A stretch of 64,000 nucleotides of DNA from Actinokineospora sp. NBRC 105648 (GTDB lineage Bacteria; Actinomycetota; Actinomycetes; Mycobacteriales; Pseudonocardiaceae). Of this stretch, positions 29,707-42,630 are shown piece by piece. The stretch covers positions 20,935 through 84,934 of the forward strand of contig NZ_BSTR01000034.1 of the NCBI RefSeq assembly GCF_030269645.1, in the 5' to 3' direction. Every line of letters starts with the position of its first letter. Position 1 is the stretch's first letter. The notes under the pieces were generated by a model that worked only from the letters and a program-made list of their open reading frames with translations, searched no databases and was not told where the DNA came from. Position numbers and translations under genes: made by a program.

Positions 29707-31965
29707 GTGGCACCACAGATCACGCTCACCGCCCGGTTGTCGCCGTCCGCCCTCGACACCCGGCGGGGGGTCGTCCGGCTGCACCCCGAGGTGTTCGGGG
29801 CGCTGGGGCTGCGCCAGTGGGACGCGGTCCAGCTCGTCGGCGCCCGGGTGAGCGCCGCGCTGGCCGCCGAGGGCGACCCGGCAGGCGCGGCGGGCGTCGT
29901 GCTGCTCGACGACGTCACCATGTCCAACATCGGCGTCACCGAGGGCTCCGAGGTCGTGGTGTCCCCGGTTGACGTCGCCGCCGCCCGCTCGGTCACGGTG
30001 GCCGGGTCGCGGCTGGCCAGCACCTCGCTGACCCCGGAGACGGTGCGGCTGGCGCTGGTGGGCAAGGTGCTGACGGTGGGCGACGCGGTGTCGCTGCTGC
30101 CGCAGGACCTCGCGCCGCCGCCGGGCGCGGACGTCCCCGCGGTGCGCGGCAAGCTCTCCCGTGCGATCGGCATGACCTGGACCAACGAGCTGCTGACGAT
30201 CACCGCGGTGGAGCCCACCGGGGTGGTCACCGTGCACCCGTCCACTGTGGTCGGTTGGCGCGACGGCGTGCGCACCGGCGAGCGCGCGGCCGTCGCGGTG
30301 GGCGGCCCCGGTCCCGCCGCGGCGACCCGGGCCGAGCCCGCGCCGTTGGCCGAGGTGGCCGCGCTCGTCGACGACGCCCCGCCGCCGGTGCCGATCCCGG
30401 ACCTGGTGGGTGCGCAAGACGCGGCCCGCACCCTGGGCGAGTGGTTCGAGCTGGCGTTCACCCGGCCGGAGCTGTTGGAGCGGCTCGGCGCGGCACCCCG
30501 GCTGGGGGTGCTGATCACCGGCCCGGAGGGCGTCGGCAAGGCGAGCGTGGTGCGCTCGGTGGCGCACGAGGCGGACGCCGCACTCGTCGAGCTGGCCGGA
30601 CCCACGGTGGCGGTGCTGGAGGCCAACGCGGCCGCCGCCCGGCTCACCGCCGCGGTCGAGGTGCTCAAGGCCCACGCCGAGGACGGCCGCGCCGCGGTCC
30701 TGATGATCAACGACGTGGACGCCCTGCTGCCCGCCACGTCCCCGCCGCCCCTGGCCACCGTCGTCCTCGACACGCTGCGCGCGGCGATCAAGACACCGCG
30801 GGTGGCCCTGGTCGTCACCACCGCCCACCCGGAGGCGATCGACCCGCGGCTGCGCGGCGTCGAACTGGTCGACCGCGAGCTGCGACTGCCCCTGCCCGAC
30901 GGCAAGACCCGCACCGAACTCCTGCGCGTCCTCTTCCGCGACCTGCCCATCGAGTCCGGAGTGGACTTCGCGGCGGTAGCCGAGCGAACCCCGGGCTTCG
31001 TCGCGGCCGACCTGATCGCACTGCGCCGCGAGTCCGCCATCCGGGCCGCCCTGCGCCACTCGGCCGAGTCGGAACCACGGATCTGCGCGGAAGACGTGTT
31101 CGGCGCGCTGGACACCGTGCGCCCCACCTCCGTCTCCACTTCGGACGCGGTCCGCGCCGGCGACGTGCAGCTCGAGGACGTCGGCGACATGGCCGAGACC
31201 AAGCAGGCCCTCACCGAGGCCGTCCTGTGGCCGCTGCGCTACCCCGACTCGTTCGCCCGCCTCGGCGTCGCCCCACCACGCGGCGTCCTGCTCTACGGCC
31301 CACCGGGCGGCGGCAAGACATACCTGGTGCGGGCACTCGCGGGCACCGGCCAGCTGAACGTGCTGTCGGTCAAGGGCGCCGAACTGATGGACAAGTGGGT
31401 CGGCGAATCAGAACGCGCCGTCCGCGAACTCTTCCGCCGAGCAGGCGAAGCCTCCCCCGCCCTGATCTTCCTCGACGAGATCGACGCCCTCGCCCCCCGC
31501 CGCGGCCAGTCCTCCGACTCCGGCGTAGCCGACCGCGTCGTAGCCGCCCTCCTCACCGAACTGGACGGCGTAGAACCCCTACGCGACGTCGTCGTCATCG
31601 GCGCCACCAACCGCCCAGAACTCGTCGACCCAGCCCTCCTCCGCCCCGGCCGCCTCGAACGCCTCATCTACGTCCCACCACCGGACGCCGAGGCCCGAGC
31701 CGCCATCCTCCGCGCCACCAGCCGCAACACCCCCCTGGCCCCAGACGTAGACCTCGACACCTACGCCGAAACCCTGGACGGCTATTCAGCAGCCGACTGC
31801 GCAGCCTTGATCCGCGAAGCCGCCCTCACCGCGATGCGCGAGTCCCTCGACGCCACAGTGGTCACCGCGGCCCACCTGGACGCCGCCCGGTCGAACGTGC
31901 GGCCGTCCTTGGACCCCGCACAACTGGCAGCCCTGGAGGCCTACGCCACCGCCCGCAACTCCTGA
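29707..31965 (+). CDS. CDC48/VAT-like AAA ATPase with degenerate first ATPase domain
   Basis: 752 residues from GTG 29707. Residues ~1-200 resemble the CDC48 N-domain (GLRQWDAVQLVG barrel motif). The first AAA domain has GPEGVGKASVV, lacking the Ser/Thr after the P-loop lysine, and INDVDAL instead of an acidic Walker B, so it is probably inactive. The second is intact: GPPGGGKTYLVRAL, LIFLDEIDALAPRRG, sensor-1 GATNRPELVD and an arginine-finger region. It is therefore a likely unfoldase driven by one ring. It lies 54 bp after pssA, a conserved pairing in related actinobacteria as far as I recall. Substrate unknown. Confidence 0.9.
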   Translation: MAPQITLTARLSPSALDTRRGVVRLHPEVFGALGLRQWDAVQLVGARVSAALAAEGDPAGAAGVVLLDDVTMSNIGVTEGSEVVVSPVDVAAARSVTVAGSRLASTSLTPETVRLALVGKVLTVGDAVSLLPQDLAPPPGADVPAVRGKLSRAIGMTWTNELLTITAVEPTGVVTVHPSTVVGWRDGVRTGERAAVAVGGPGPAAATRAEPAPLAEVAALVDDAPPPVPIPDLVGAQDAARTLGEWFELAFTRPELLERLGAAPRLGVLITGPEGVGKASVVRSVAHEADAALVELAGPTVAVLEANAAAARLTAAVEVLKAHAEDGRAAVLMINDVDALLPATSPPPLATVVLDTLRAAIKTPRVALVVTTAHPEAIDPRLRGVELVDRELRLPLPDGKTRTELLRVLFRDLPIESGVDFAAVAERTPGFVAADLIALRRESAIRAALRHSAESEPRICAEDVFGALDTVRPTSVSTSDAVRAGDVQLEDVGDMAETKQALTEAVLWPLRYPDSFARLGVAPPRGVLLYGPPGGGKTYLVRALAGTGQLNVLSVKGAELMDKWVGESERAVRELFRRAGEASPALIFLDEIDALAPRRGQSSDSGVADRVVAALLTELDGVEPLRDVVVIGATNRPELVDPALLRPGRLERLIYVPPPDAEARAAILRATSRNTPLAPDVDLDTYAETLDGYSAADCAALIREAALTAMRESLDATVVTAAHLDAARSNVRPSLDPAQLAALEAYATARNS

Positions 31966-32062
31966 TCTGAGGTGGCAAGGCACTGACGGGTGAGTAGCGC
32001 ATCGGCAGGCGCCGCTGGCTACTCCTCCCGTTCCAAGGTTCCGCGTTGCTGGCGGGCGATGA

Positions 32063-33211
32063 TCACATCGCGGGTACCGGTGAGTCGCGCTCGCCCGATG
32101 CCTTGGTCGTGGTCGCTAGGTACTTCGCCACGGTCCGGCGGAGGTGGTCGGCGTGCTGGTAGATGTCGGCGGTGTCCTCGATCTGGATACGGGTCTCGGT
32201 CTTGTCCTCGCCGAACACACCCAGGTACTTCTTGGACCGGTTGAACCACAACCGGGCGATCGGCTTGCGGTTGTTGTCGTCGAGCAGCACGCCGAAGTAC
32301 GTCTTCGCGTCCCGCGCGACCACTCGGGCTGCCGGGACCTCGCTGCAGACGATGGCGCGCACGATCCGGAAACCCTCCAGCTCCTCGTCGGTGGTGACGA
32401 TGTCGCTGGGCACCTCGCTCGCGTCAGCCTGTGCGTCGCCAGCTGCGGGCTCGACGGGTGCGGCAACGCCGCTGGAGACGCTGACGAAGGCGTCCGGTCC
32501 GCCGAGTGCGTTCTTCAGCCGGTCGTTGACCTGCTCGTTGAGGAACTGGCGGGCGGCTTTGTCCACCAGCGGAAAGAATTGGTCGCGGACGCGTTGGGTG
32601 AACGAGCCCTCGTAGACCCGAGTCGTGAGGAACCGGACCCAGTCGTCCTCGGGCTCCTTGAACTGCGCGGCCAGCACGCGCTTGATCTGGCCGATGTACT
32701 TGAGCTCGCCTGCCGCGCTGATCACCGAGTCCAGGTCGAACGACTCCTTGGTCAGCTTGGCCAGTTCCGGCAACAGCGTCTCGTCGATGTCCGAGAAGTC
32801 CAAGACCAGGAACGGCTTCGCGTCCATGCGGTTCGGCGCGTCGAGATCGGTGTAGAACTGGTAGACCTCGCCATTGGTGAGGATCGCGATTCGCGCGTTG
32901 GTCACCGCGAAATACCGGAAGAGCTGCGAAGCATGCTCCACCCGCAACGGATCGTTGACCTTCTTCGCCTCGACCAATACCTGGACCTGGCCGTTGTGGG
33001 CGATCGCGTAATCGATCTTCTCGCCCTTCTTGGTGCCGACATCGGCGGTGAACTCGGGGATGACCTCGGCGGGGTTGAAGACGTCGTAGCCGAGGACGAG
33101 GCTGATGAAGGGCATGACGAAGGCGTTCTTGGTCGCCTCTTCGGTCTCGATCGCGGCCTTGTGCTTGCGAATCTTCAGGGCCAACGTCTGTGCCCGCTCC
33201 GCGATCTCCAT
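32063..33211 (-). CDS. Stand-alone HsdR-N-like (PD-(D/E)xK) protein
   Basis: 382 residues. The N-terminal ~180 residues resemble the type I restriction enzyme R-subunit N-terminal domain, with a nuclease-type core in KIDYAIAHNG and VLVEAKKVND (Asp...Glu-x-Lys). Then comes a helical middle part and a C-terminal domain (TYFGVLLDDNNRKPIARLWF, KKYLGVFGEDK). The helicase motor, specificity and methylase subunits are absent, and none lie nearby. Codon bias is weaker than in neighbours, which hints at horizontal transfer. Such orphan proteins are widespread; a DNA-repair or defence role is plausible but unproven. Confidence 0.82.
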   Translation of the reverse strand: MEIAERAQTLALKIRKHKAAIETEEATKNAFVMPFISLVLGYDVFNPAEVIPEFTADVGTKKGEKIDYAIAHNGQVQVLVEAKKVNDPLRVEHASQLFRYFAVTNARIAILTNGEVYQFYTDLDAPNRMDAKPFLVLDFSDIDETLLPELAKLTKESFDLDSVISAAGELKYIGQIKRVLAAQFKEPEDDWVRFLTTRVYEGSFTQRVRDQFFPLVDKAARQFLNEQVNDRLKNALGGPDAFVSVSSGVAAPVEPAAGDAQADASEVPSDIVTTDEELEGFRIVRAIVCSEVPAARVVARDAKTYFGVLLDDNNRKPIARLWFNRSKKYLGVFGEDKTETRIQIEDTADIYQHADHLRRTVAKYLATTTKASGERDSPVPAM

Positions 33212-33388
33212 GCCGATGCCCTTCCGCGCCTAACCGAATTCGCTGTGCGGAGTAGATCGAGCAAACTCGGCGGTGTGTTACCGACGCGACACGGCCGATG
33301 ACCCAGTGTCGCATTCTGGCTGGTGCGAGGGGCGCACTAGAACCAGGTACGTGGCCCCGACCAGCAGAGGTCCACTGTCGACGGTGGG

Positions 33389-34063
33389 CTACTTGTTGTT
33401 GGTGTTGCCGCTCTTGTAGTCGTTCGTCACGATCAGGATGAGGCCCGGGCTGGCCTCGCGGATGCCGTCGAAGCGGGCTTCGGAGCGGATTCCCAGTTCC
33501 TGGGCCAGTTCTCGGGCGGCGGGTTCCTGGTCGGTGCCCGGTTGGAAGTAGACCGTGGTCGTGGGGATCTTTCCGCCGCTGTAGTTGCCGACCTCGGCGA
33601 TGTTCCAACCCGCCTTCTGCAGGTCGTCCTTCGCGCGGTTGGCCAGGCCGGTGATGGTGCTGTTGTTGTACACCCGCAACGACTGCGTCGGCGTGGTCGG
33701 ACCAGGACCAGCACCAGGGCCGGTGCCGGGGCCCGGGGTGGGGGCCGAGGACGCGGGGGGTGAGACCGGCGGGGCGGCCGAGGTCGGCGCGGGGGGTGTC
33801 GTGGTCGCTGCCGGGGGCTGGACGGCCGAGGACGACGTGGGCACGGTGGTGATGGCCGGGGCCGGTGAGCTGGTGAGGTCGCCGCTCGGGGGGGCCGTGG
33901 GGGGTGCGGTGGCGGACGGTGGTTGGCCTGCCTGGCTATCGCCGTCGCCGTCGCCGTCGAGCAGGGTGACCACGCCGAGGACGGTGGCGGCGGCGGCTAC
34001 CGCCAGGAGGCTCAGGCCGATGACCCGGCCGGGGCGGGCTGAGCCGCCGGTGTCGGTGGTCAT
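33389..34063 (-). CDS. LytR_C-domain envelope protein
   Basis: 224 residues. One N-terminal transmembrane helix (VIGLSLLAVAAAATVLGVV) follows a short cytoplasmic part, then ~85 residues of Pro/Thr/Ser/Ala-rich spacer, then a LytR_C domain starting SLRVYNNSTITGLANRAKDD and ending ILIVTNDYKS. The domain is found at the end of LytR-CpsA-Psr enzymes and as single proteins anchored to the membrane with the domain outside. The start overlaps the stop of the DUF3263 gene as ATGA, a conserved pair in actinobacteria. Confidence 0.88.
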   Translation of the reverse strand: MTTDTGGSARPGRVIGLSLLAVAAAATVLGVVTLLDGDGDGDSQAGQPPSATAPPTAPPSGDLTSSPAPAITTVPTSSSAVQPPAATTTPPAPTSAAPPVSPPASSAPTPGPGTGPGAGPGPTTPTQSLRVYNNSTITGLANRAKDDLQKAGWNIAEVGNYSGGKIPTTTVYFQPGTDQEPAARELAQELGIRSEARFDGIREASPGLILIVTNDYKSGNTNNK

Positions 34064-34386
34064 CGCTGTTCCATCCCCGGCCGTTGGGCGGAGCGGGCGC
34101 GCTGCCGGGTCGAGCGCATCCGGCGCAGGCGTTTGACCAGCATCGGGTCGGCCTCCAGGGCCTCGGTCTTCTCGATCAGGTTGTTGAGGACCTGGTAGTA
34201 CCGCGTGCTCGACATCTCGAACAGCTCGCGGATCGCCTGGTCCTTGGCGCCCGCGTACTTCCACCACTGGCGTTCGAAGGCGAGCACCGCGTGCTCGCGC
34301 TCGCTGAGACCGCTCCCGGCCCGCGCGTGCGCGGGCTTGCGGGCGTTCGGCTGCTCAGGCCGAGCGGGTGACTCAGCGGCGTCCAT
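34060..34386 (-). CDS. DUF3263 protein (HTH-like)
   Basis: 108 residues from the ATG at 34386, which follows GAGGAG; a longer frame exists upstream without such a site. The core [20 protein letters not shown], then [20 protein letters not shown] is the DUF3263 signature and looks like a sigma-4-type helix-turn-helix. The C-terminal part is very basic ([17 protein letters not shown]). Probably DNA-binding. It is translationally coupled to the LytR_C gene. Confidence 0.88.
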   Translation of the reverse strand: MDAAESPARPEQPNARKPAHARAGSGLSEREHAVLAFERQWWKYAGAKDQAIRELFEMSSTRYYQVLNNLIEKTEALEADPMLVKRLRRMRSTRQRARSAQRPGMEQR

Positions 34387-34536
34387 CTGGCTCCTCGCCC
34401 CACGGGTCGGATCCGTGCTTCCTGCGGACGAAATCCCACGCGTGTGATTCGCCCCGGCCATTACACCACGTCACCGGGGGAAGTGATCGTCACGTCCACG
34501 GCGCGTCCGGCGCACTGTCTTCTCTACCCTGCACGC

Positions 34537-35106
34537 ATGACAGTTCACCGCATCCTGATCGTCGGCGAGCCGGTGTTGCACACCCCCACCAAACCGGTGG
34601 AGACCTTCGACGACGAGCTCAAGTCCCTGGTCGAGGACATGTTCGACACCATGGCGGCGGCGAACGGGGTGGGCCTGGCGGCGAACCAGATCGGGGTCGG
34701 CCTGCGCGTGTTCGTCTACGACTGCCCCGACGACGAGGGCGTGCGGCACCGCGGCGTGGTGGTGAACCCGGTGTTGACCACCTCGGCGCTGCCCGAGGGC
34801 ATGCCCGACCCGGACGACGACTTCGAGGGCTGCCTGTCGGTCCCCGGCGAGACCTTCCCCACCGGTCGGGCGAGCTGGGCCAAGGTCGCGGGCCAGGACC
34901 TCGAGGGCGCGCCGATCGAGGTCGAGGGCACCGGGTTCTTCGCCCGCTGCCTGCAGCACGAGACCGACCACCTCGACGGCTACCTGTACCTGCACCGGCT
35001 GGTGGGCCGCAACCTCAAGGAGTCCAAGCGGATGCTCAAGGCCAACAAGTGGGGCCAGCCGGGCAACTCCTGGGACCCGTCGGTCTCCGAGGACCCGTTC
35101 GCCTGA
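34537..35106 (+). CDS. def: Peptide deformylase
   Basis: 189 residues from the ATG at 34537. All three motifs are intact: [10 protein letters not shown] (residues ~45-54), EGCLSVPGE, and QHETDHLDG, supplying the Cys and two His metal ligands and the catalytic Glu. It removes the formyl group from nascent N-termini. The C-terminal extension of ~25 residues is usual for actinobacterial enzymes. Divergent from the DUF3263/LytR_C pair, as commonly seen in this phylum. Confidence 0.96.
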   Translation: MTVHRILIVGEPVLHTPTKPVETFDDELKSLVEDMFDTMAAANGVGLAANQIGVGLRVFVYDCPDDEGVRHRGVVVNPVLTTSALPEGMPDPDDDFEGCLSVPGETFPTGRASWAKVAGQDLEGAPIEVEGTGFFARCLQHETDHLDGYLYLHRLVGRNLKESKRMLKANKWGQPGNSWDPSVSEDPFA

Positions 35107-35171
35107 CCGAGCGGGCGCCGCAGGGGAAACTCGGTGGAGGTGATCAGGGCCGCGGGCGCACCATCTCCGGC

Positions 35172-35774
35172 ATGACCTGGTCCGGCTTCCTCGCCTTCCT
35201 GCTCGCCTCCCTCGTCCTGGCCATGGTGCCCGGCGTCGGCACCGCGATGCTGGTGCGGCAGTCGATCCGCGGCGGGCGGCGCGGCGCGCTGGTCACCGTG
35301 GCCGGGATGGAGACCGGGGTGGCCGTCTGGGCGGTGGCCGCGGCCCTCGGGCTCTCCGTGCTGCTGGTGGCCTCCGCGGTGGCCTACCAGGGCCTCAAGA
35401 TCGCCGGCGTGGCCGTGCTGGTCTGGTTCGGGGTCAAGGCGCTTTTCGGCAAGCACGACTTCACCGAGGTCGCCGCGCCGACGGCGGGGTCCGGGTACCG
35501 GGCCGGTCTCGTGGTCAACCTCGCCAACCCCAAGCTGGCGGTGTTCGCGATCTCGTTCCTGCCCCAGTTCGTCGAGCCCGGCGCCCCGCGATGGGTGCTG
35601 GTCGCGCTCGCCGGGATGTGGGTGCTGGTGGACACGCTCTGGTACCTGGTGGTCATCGCCCTGCTGGGCCGGATCCTGGGCTGGCTGCGCAAGACCACCG
35701 TGCGCGCGCGGTTGGAGCGGGTGTCCGGGATCGTGCTGATCGGCCTCGGGATCCGGCTGGCCGTGCAGGCCTAG
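35172..35774 (+). CDS. LysE/RhtB-family exporter
   Basis: 200 residues with six hydrophobic segments. The N-terminus MVPGVGTAMLVRQSIRGGRR is the LysE-family signature (PGP-like motif then GxxxG), and VVNLANPKLAVFAISFLPQF is the second conserved block (NPK). Family members export amino acids or related small metabolites. It follows def by 65 bp in the same direction but has no evident link to it. Confidence 0.9.
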   Translation: MTWSGFLAFLLASLVLAMVPGVGTAMLVRQSIRGGRRGALVTVAGMETGVAVWAVAAALGLSVLLVASAVAYQGLKIAGVAVLVWFGVKALFGKHDFTEVAAPTAGSGYRAGLVVNLANPKLAVFAISFLPQFVEPGAPRWVLVALAGMWVLVDTLWYLVVIALLGRILGWLRKTTVRARLERVSGIVLIGLGIRLAVQA

Positions 35775-35877
35775 CCGCGCTCCCGCGGGTCTGGTGCGGG
35801 TCGGTTCCGGGTGCGCGACCGGGAAGCCGCTCTTGCCCGGGCTTGTCGTCCGTGCGGCCACGGGCCGCGGGCAGCGC

Positions 35878-36486
35878 CTACGCGCGCCAGGGGAGGTCGG
35901 TGAGGGCGGCCATGCCCGCGAAGCCGTCGGCCTCGGCCAGGTCGTCGGCCCGGCCCGCGAGCAGGTGGATGCGGATGCGCCCCGCCTGCGCCGGTGTCGG
36001 CAGTTCGCCGGTGAGCAGGTAGGGCAGCGATAACCGCCAGTAGGTGGCGACGTTGTCCCGGGCTGGGCCGCGCAGCGCGGCGACCGCCAGGCGCAGGGCG
36101 TGCTCGTTGGGCGTCATGTCGGCTTCCGGGGCGAAGTCCCACGCCCAGCGGGCCTGGTCGGCCTTCGCGCAGGCCGCGCAGCCGGGGCCGGTGCCCAGTT
36201 CGCCGCGGCACACGACGCAGGGTGCCTGGCGCATGGCCCAGTCGGTGCAGGTCCACGGGTACTCGCCGGTGGGGGCGGCCAGGACCAGCGCGGGCAGCTC
36301 GTCCTCGGCCGCGCCGGTGATCGCCAGCTGGGCCGCCCAGTCCGCCAGCCAGTAGGCGTCCACCCGGTCGGCGCAGGTCAGGCAGGTCGGGTAGCCGCGA
36401 CCGACCAGCCCACCGCACGACGGGCAGGGCGCGGCCGTGTCGGGTCTGGTCAGAAGCCGGGCTCCGGGCGGGTACGGCTGCGCCAT
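35878..36486 (-). CDS. Cysteine-rich (zinc-ribbon-like) hypothetical protein
   Basis: 202 residues. Two pairs of CxxC motifs form likely zinc ribbons: CPSCGG with CLTC near residues 21-38, and CVVCRG with CAAC near residues 89-107. Between and after them are Trp-rich helical stretches (WLADWAAQLAITG). I recognise no named family; similar proteins are scattered in Streptomyces and Pseudonocardiales. It is divergent from the thiC riboswitch. Confidence 0.75.
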   Translation of the reverse strand: MAQPYPPGARLLTRPDTAAPCPSCGGLVGRGYPTCLTCADRVDAYWLADWAAQLAITGAAEDELPALVLAAPTGEYPWTCTDWAMRQAPCVVCRGELGTGPGCAACAKADQARWAWDFAPEADMTPNEHALRLAVAALRGPARDNVATYWRLSLPYLLTGELPTPAQAGRIRIHLLAGRADDLAEADGFAGMAALTDLPWRA

Positions 36487-36562
36487 GGGGGAACCATAGC
36501 GGCGCTCACTTGGCAGCCCCGGCGCCGCCGGCTAGGGTCGGGCCGGGACAACTGAAAACCAC

Positions 36563-38332
<1,770 letters not shown>

Positions 38333-38350
38333 TGGTGGTTAGGTAGCGCC

Positions 38351-39190
38351 ATGGGCAACAACACGCCACCGCGCACGCTGACCATCGCCGGGTCCGACTC
38401 CGGTGGTGGCGCGGGACTCCAGGCCGACCTGCGGACGTTCTTCGCCTGCGGGGTGCACGGGATGACCGCGATCACGGCCGTGACGGTGCAGAACTCCCTG
38501 GGCGTCACCGGGGTGCACACCATCCCGCCGGAGGTGGTGGCCGCGCAGATCGAGGCGGTCGCCACCGACATCGGCGTGCAGGCGGCGAAGACCGGCATGC
38601 TGGCCACCGCGGAGATCATCTCCGCGGTGGCGGGCGCCTGCGACCGGGTGCGCATCGGCGGCGACGGCACGCCGCTGGTGGTCGACCCGGTCTCGGCCTC
38701 GATGCACGGCGACCCGCTGCTGCACGAGGACGCGCTCGACGCCCTGCGCGACGAGCTCTTCCCGCGCGCCACCCTGATCACGCCGAACCTCGACGAGGTG
38801 CGGCTGCTCACCGGCATCGACGTGCGCTCGCGCGCCGAGCAGCGCGACGCCGCCAAGGCGCTGGCCGAGTACGGCTCGCGCTGGGTGCTGGTCAAGGGCG
38901 GGCACCTGTGGGACGACCCGGAGTGCCTCGACCTGCTCTACGACGGCAGCGGGTTCACCGAGTTCCTCGGCCCCCGGTTCGACCAGGAGCACACCCACGG
39001 CAGCGGCGACACGCTCGCCTCGACGATCACCGCCGCGCTGGCCAAGGGCGCGGACATGGTCGACGCGGTGGCCAGGGGGAAGGCGTTCATCATCGAGTCG
39101 GTGCGCACCGCGTACCCGCTCGGTGGCGGTGTCGGACCGGTGTCGGCGCGCTGGCGGCTGCCCGACGCCGACACCTTCTTGGTCGACTGA
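38351..39190 (+). CDS. thiD: HMP/HMP-P kinase ThiD
   Basis: 279 residues. Ribokinase-fold motifs: TIAGSDSGGGAGLQADL at the N-terminus, TPNLDEVRLLTG in the middle, and the anion-hole/catalytic motif HTHGSGDTLASTI near residue 217. It phosphorylates hydroxymethylpyrimidine phosphate made by ThiC. Same transcript as thiC under the TPP riboswitch. Confidence 0.97.
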   Translation: MGNNTPPRTLTIAGSDSGGGAGLQADLRTFFACGVHGMTAITAVTVQNSLGVTGVHTIPPEVVAAQIEAVATDIGVQAAKTGMLATAEIISAVAGACDRVRIGGDGTPLVVDPVSASMHGDPLLHEDALDALRDELFPRATLITPNLDEVRLLTGIDVRSRAEQRDAAKALAEYGSRWVLVKGGHLWDDPECLDLLYDGSGFTEFLGPRFDQEHTHGSGDTLASTITAALAKGADMVDAVARGKAFIIESVRTAYPLGGGVGPVSARWRLPDADTFLVD

Positions 39191-39197
39191 GGGTCGT

Positions 39198-39218
39198 TGG
39201 TCGACTGAAGGTCGACCA
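39198..39218. terminator. Hairpin between convergent thiD and marR-type gene
   Basis: TGGTCGAC (39198-39205) pairs with GTCGACCA (39211-39218). A direct repeat of GTCGACCAGCAG also spans the end of the marR-type gene. Placed between convergent genes, consistent with a weak shared terminator. Confidence 0.5.
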
Positions 39219-39224
39219 GCAGTC

Positions 39225-39662
39225 CTAGTCGACCAGCAGGGCTTCGAGGACCGGGATGGCCGCGAGCAGGCTGTCCCGGTCCTCGGCGCTGAGCCGGTCC
39301 AGCCTGCGGCCGAGCTCCTGCACCCGGGTGGAGCGCACCCCGGAGACGATCCGGGCACCGTCCTCGGTGGCGTTGACCAGCCAGGCCCGCCGGTCGGCCG
39401 GGTCGGGTTCCCGGCCGACGTAACCCGCCTCGACCAGGCTGGCCACGATCCGTGACATCGTCGGCGCGGCGACGCCCTCCTTGCCCGCGAGGTCACCGAG
39501 GCGCAGCTCGCCGCAGTGGACCAATGTGGACAGCGCGGAGATGGAGCCGTGCCCGAGCCCGGGGGCCCCGGAGCGGCGCAGCGCCCGGGAGAGGCGCCCG
39601 ATCGCGAGGTAGAGCCGGGCGGGGATGTCGCCGACGGCGGGCTCAGCGGCCGATGTCGTCAT
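39225..39662 (-). CDS. MarR-family transcription regulator
   Basis: 145 residues. The winged helix is visible in LRLGDLAGKEGVAAPTMSRI with the wing REPDPADRRAWLVNATEDG, and helices at both ends form the dimer interface. No ligand or target can be inferred. It sits between the thiD and thiG ends, 44 bp upstream of the thiG stop on the same strand, and is separate from the riboswitch-controlled genes. Confidence 0.9.
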   Translation of the reverse strand: MTTSAAEPAVGDIPARLYLAIGRLSRALRRSGAPGLGHGSISALSTLVHCGELRLGDLAGKEGVAAPTMSRIVASLVEAGYVGREPDPADRRAWLVNATEDGARIVSGVRSTRVQELGRRLDRLSAEDRDSLLAAIPVLEALLVD

Positions 39663-39706
39663 ACCTCATTGTGCCGGGAAGCGCCGCGAAGTCCACGGGC
39701 AGGGGT

Positions 39707-41813
<2,107 letters not shown>

Positions 41814-41821
41814 GTCATCAC

Positions 41822-41922
41822 GCTCCCTGCGCCGGCATGACCCGGATCAGGTTCGACGGTCGGAGCGACCCAGCTCCCTCTCAGCCCGTTCACCGGACTC
41901 CCGTGCGACCAGGGCTCCACCG
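41822..41922 (-). ncRNA. TPP riboswitch upstream of thiO
   Basis: On the minus strand: GAACGGGCTGAGAGGGAGCT followed by TCGAACCTGATCCGGGTCATG and GCCGGCGCAGGGAGCG, the complete thi-box. It ends 8 nt before the thiO start. The divergent thiE begins at 41948 and lacks its own riboswitch. Confidence 0.96.
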
Positions 41923-41947
41923 TAGCGCAGGCGATAGCGTCAGCTCC

Positions 41948-42616
41948 ATGCCAGGACTCGACGGAGACCAGATCAGGCGCAGGCTCGCCGACGCGCGGCT
42001 GTACCTGTGCACCGACGCCCGCACCGAGCGCGGCGACCTCGCCGACTTCGTCGACGCCGCGCTCGCGGGCGGGGTCGACATCGTGCAGCTGCGGGACAAG
42101 ACCGGCGGCGCGCCGCTGGAGGCCGGACCCGAGCTGCGCGCGCTGTCCGTGCTGGCCGAGGTGTGCGCGGCGCACGGGGCACTGCTGTCGGTCAACGACC
42201 GCGCGGACGTGGCACTGGCGGCCGGCGCTGACGTGCTGCACCTGGGTCAAGACGACCTGCCGGTCTCGGTAGCCCGGCGGATCCTGGGCGAGGAGGTCGT
42301 CATCGGGCGCTCCACGCACGACTTCGCCCAGGCCGTGTCAGCCGAGGGCGAGCCCGGGGTGGACTACTTCTGCACCGGCCCGTGCTGGCCGACACCCACC
42401 AAGCCGGGCAGGCACGCACCCGGGCTTGACCTGGTGCGGGCGTGCGCGGCGAGCGAGCCGTCCCGGCCGTGGTTCGCCATCGGCGGCATCGACTCGGCCC
42501 GGCTACCGGAGGTGCTGACCGCCGGGGCCACCCGGGTGGTCGTGGTGCGGGCGATCACCGAGGCGAACGACCCGAAGGCCGCCGCCGAGGCGCTGTCCTC
42601 GGCCCTGCGCCCCTGA
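41948..42616 (+). CDS. thiE: Thiamin-phosphate synthase ThiE
   Basis: 222 residues, TIM-barrel. Typical segments: [28 protein letters not shown] near residue 45, [28 protein letters not shown], and WFAIGGID. It joins HMP pyrophosphate and thiazole phosphate. Divergent from the riboswitch-thiO operon; no riboswitch sequence is seen on this strand. Confidence 0.96.
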   Translation: MPGLDGDQIRRRLADARLYLCTDARTERGDLADFVDAALAGGVDIVQLRDKTGGAPLEAGPELRALSVLAEVCAAHGALLSVNDRADVALAAGADVLHLGQDDLPVSVARRILGEEVVIGRSTHDFAQAVSAEGEPGVDYFCTGPCWPTPTKPGRHAPGLDLVRACAASEPSRPWFAIGGIDSARLPEVLTAGATRVVVVRAITEANDPKAAAEALSSALRP

Positions 42617-42630
42617 CCTCGCACGAACCC

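Noticed and set aside
27586..31059. A 1,157-codon minus-strand frame across psd, pssA and the AAA ATPase
   Set aside because: It spans three well-identified genes on the plus strand and reads as Arg/Gly/Asp/His-rich shadow sequence.
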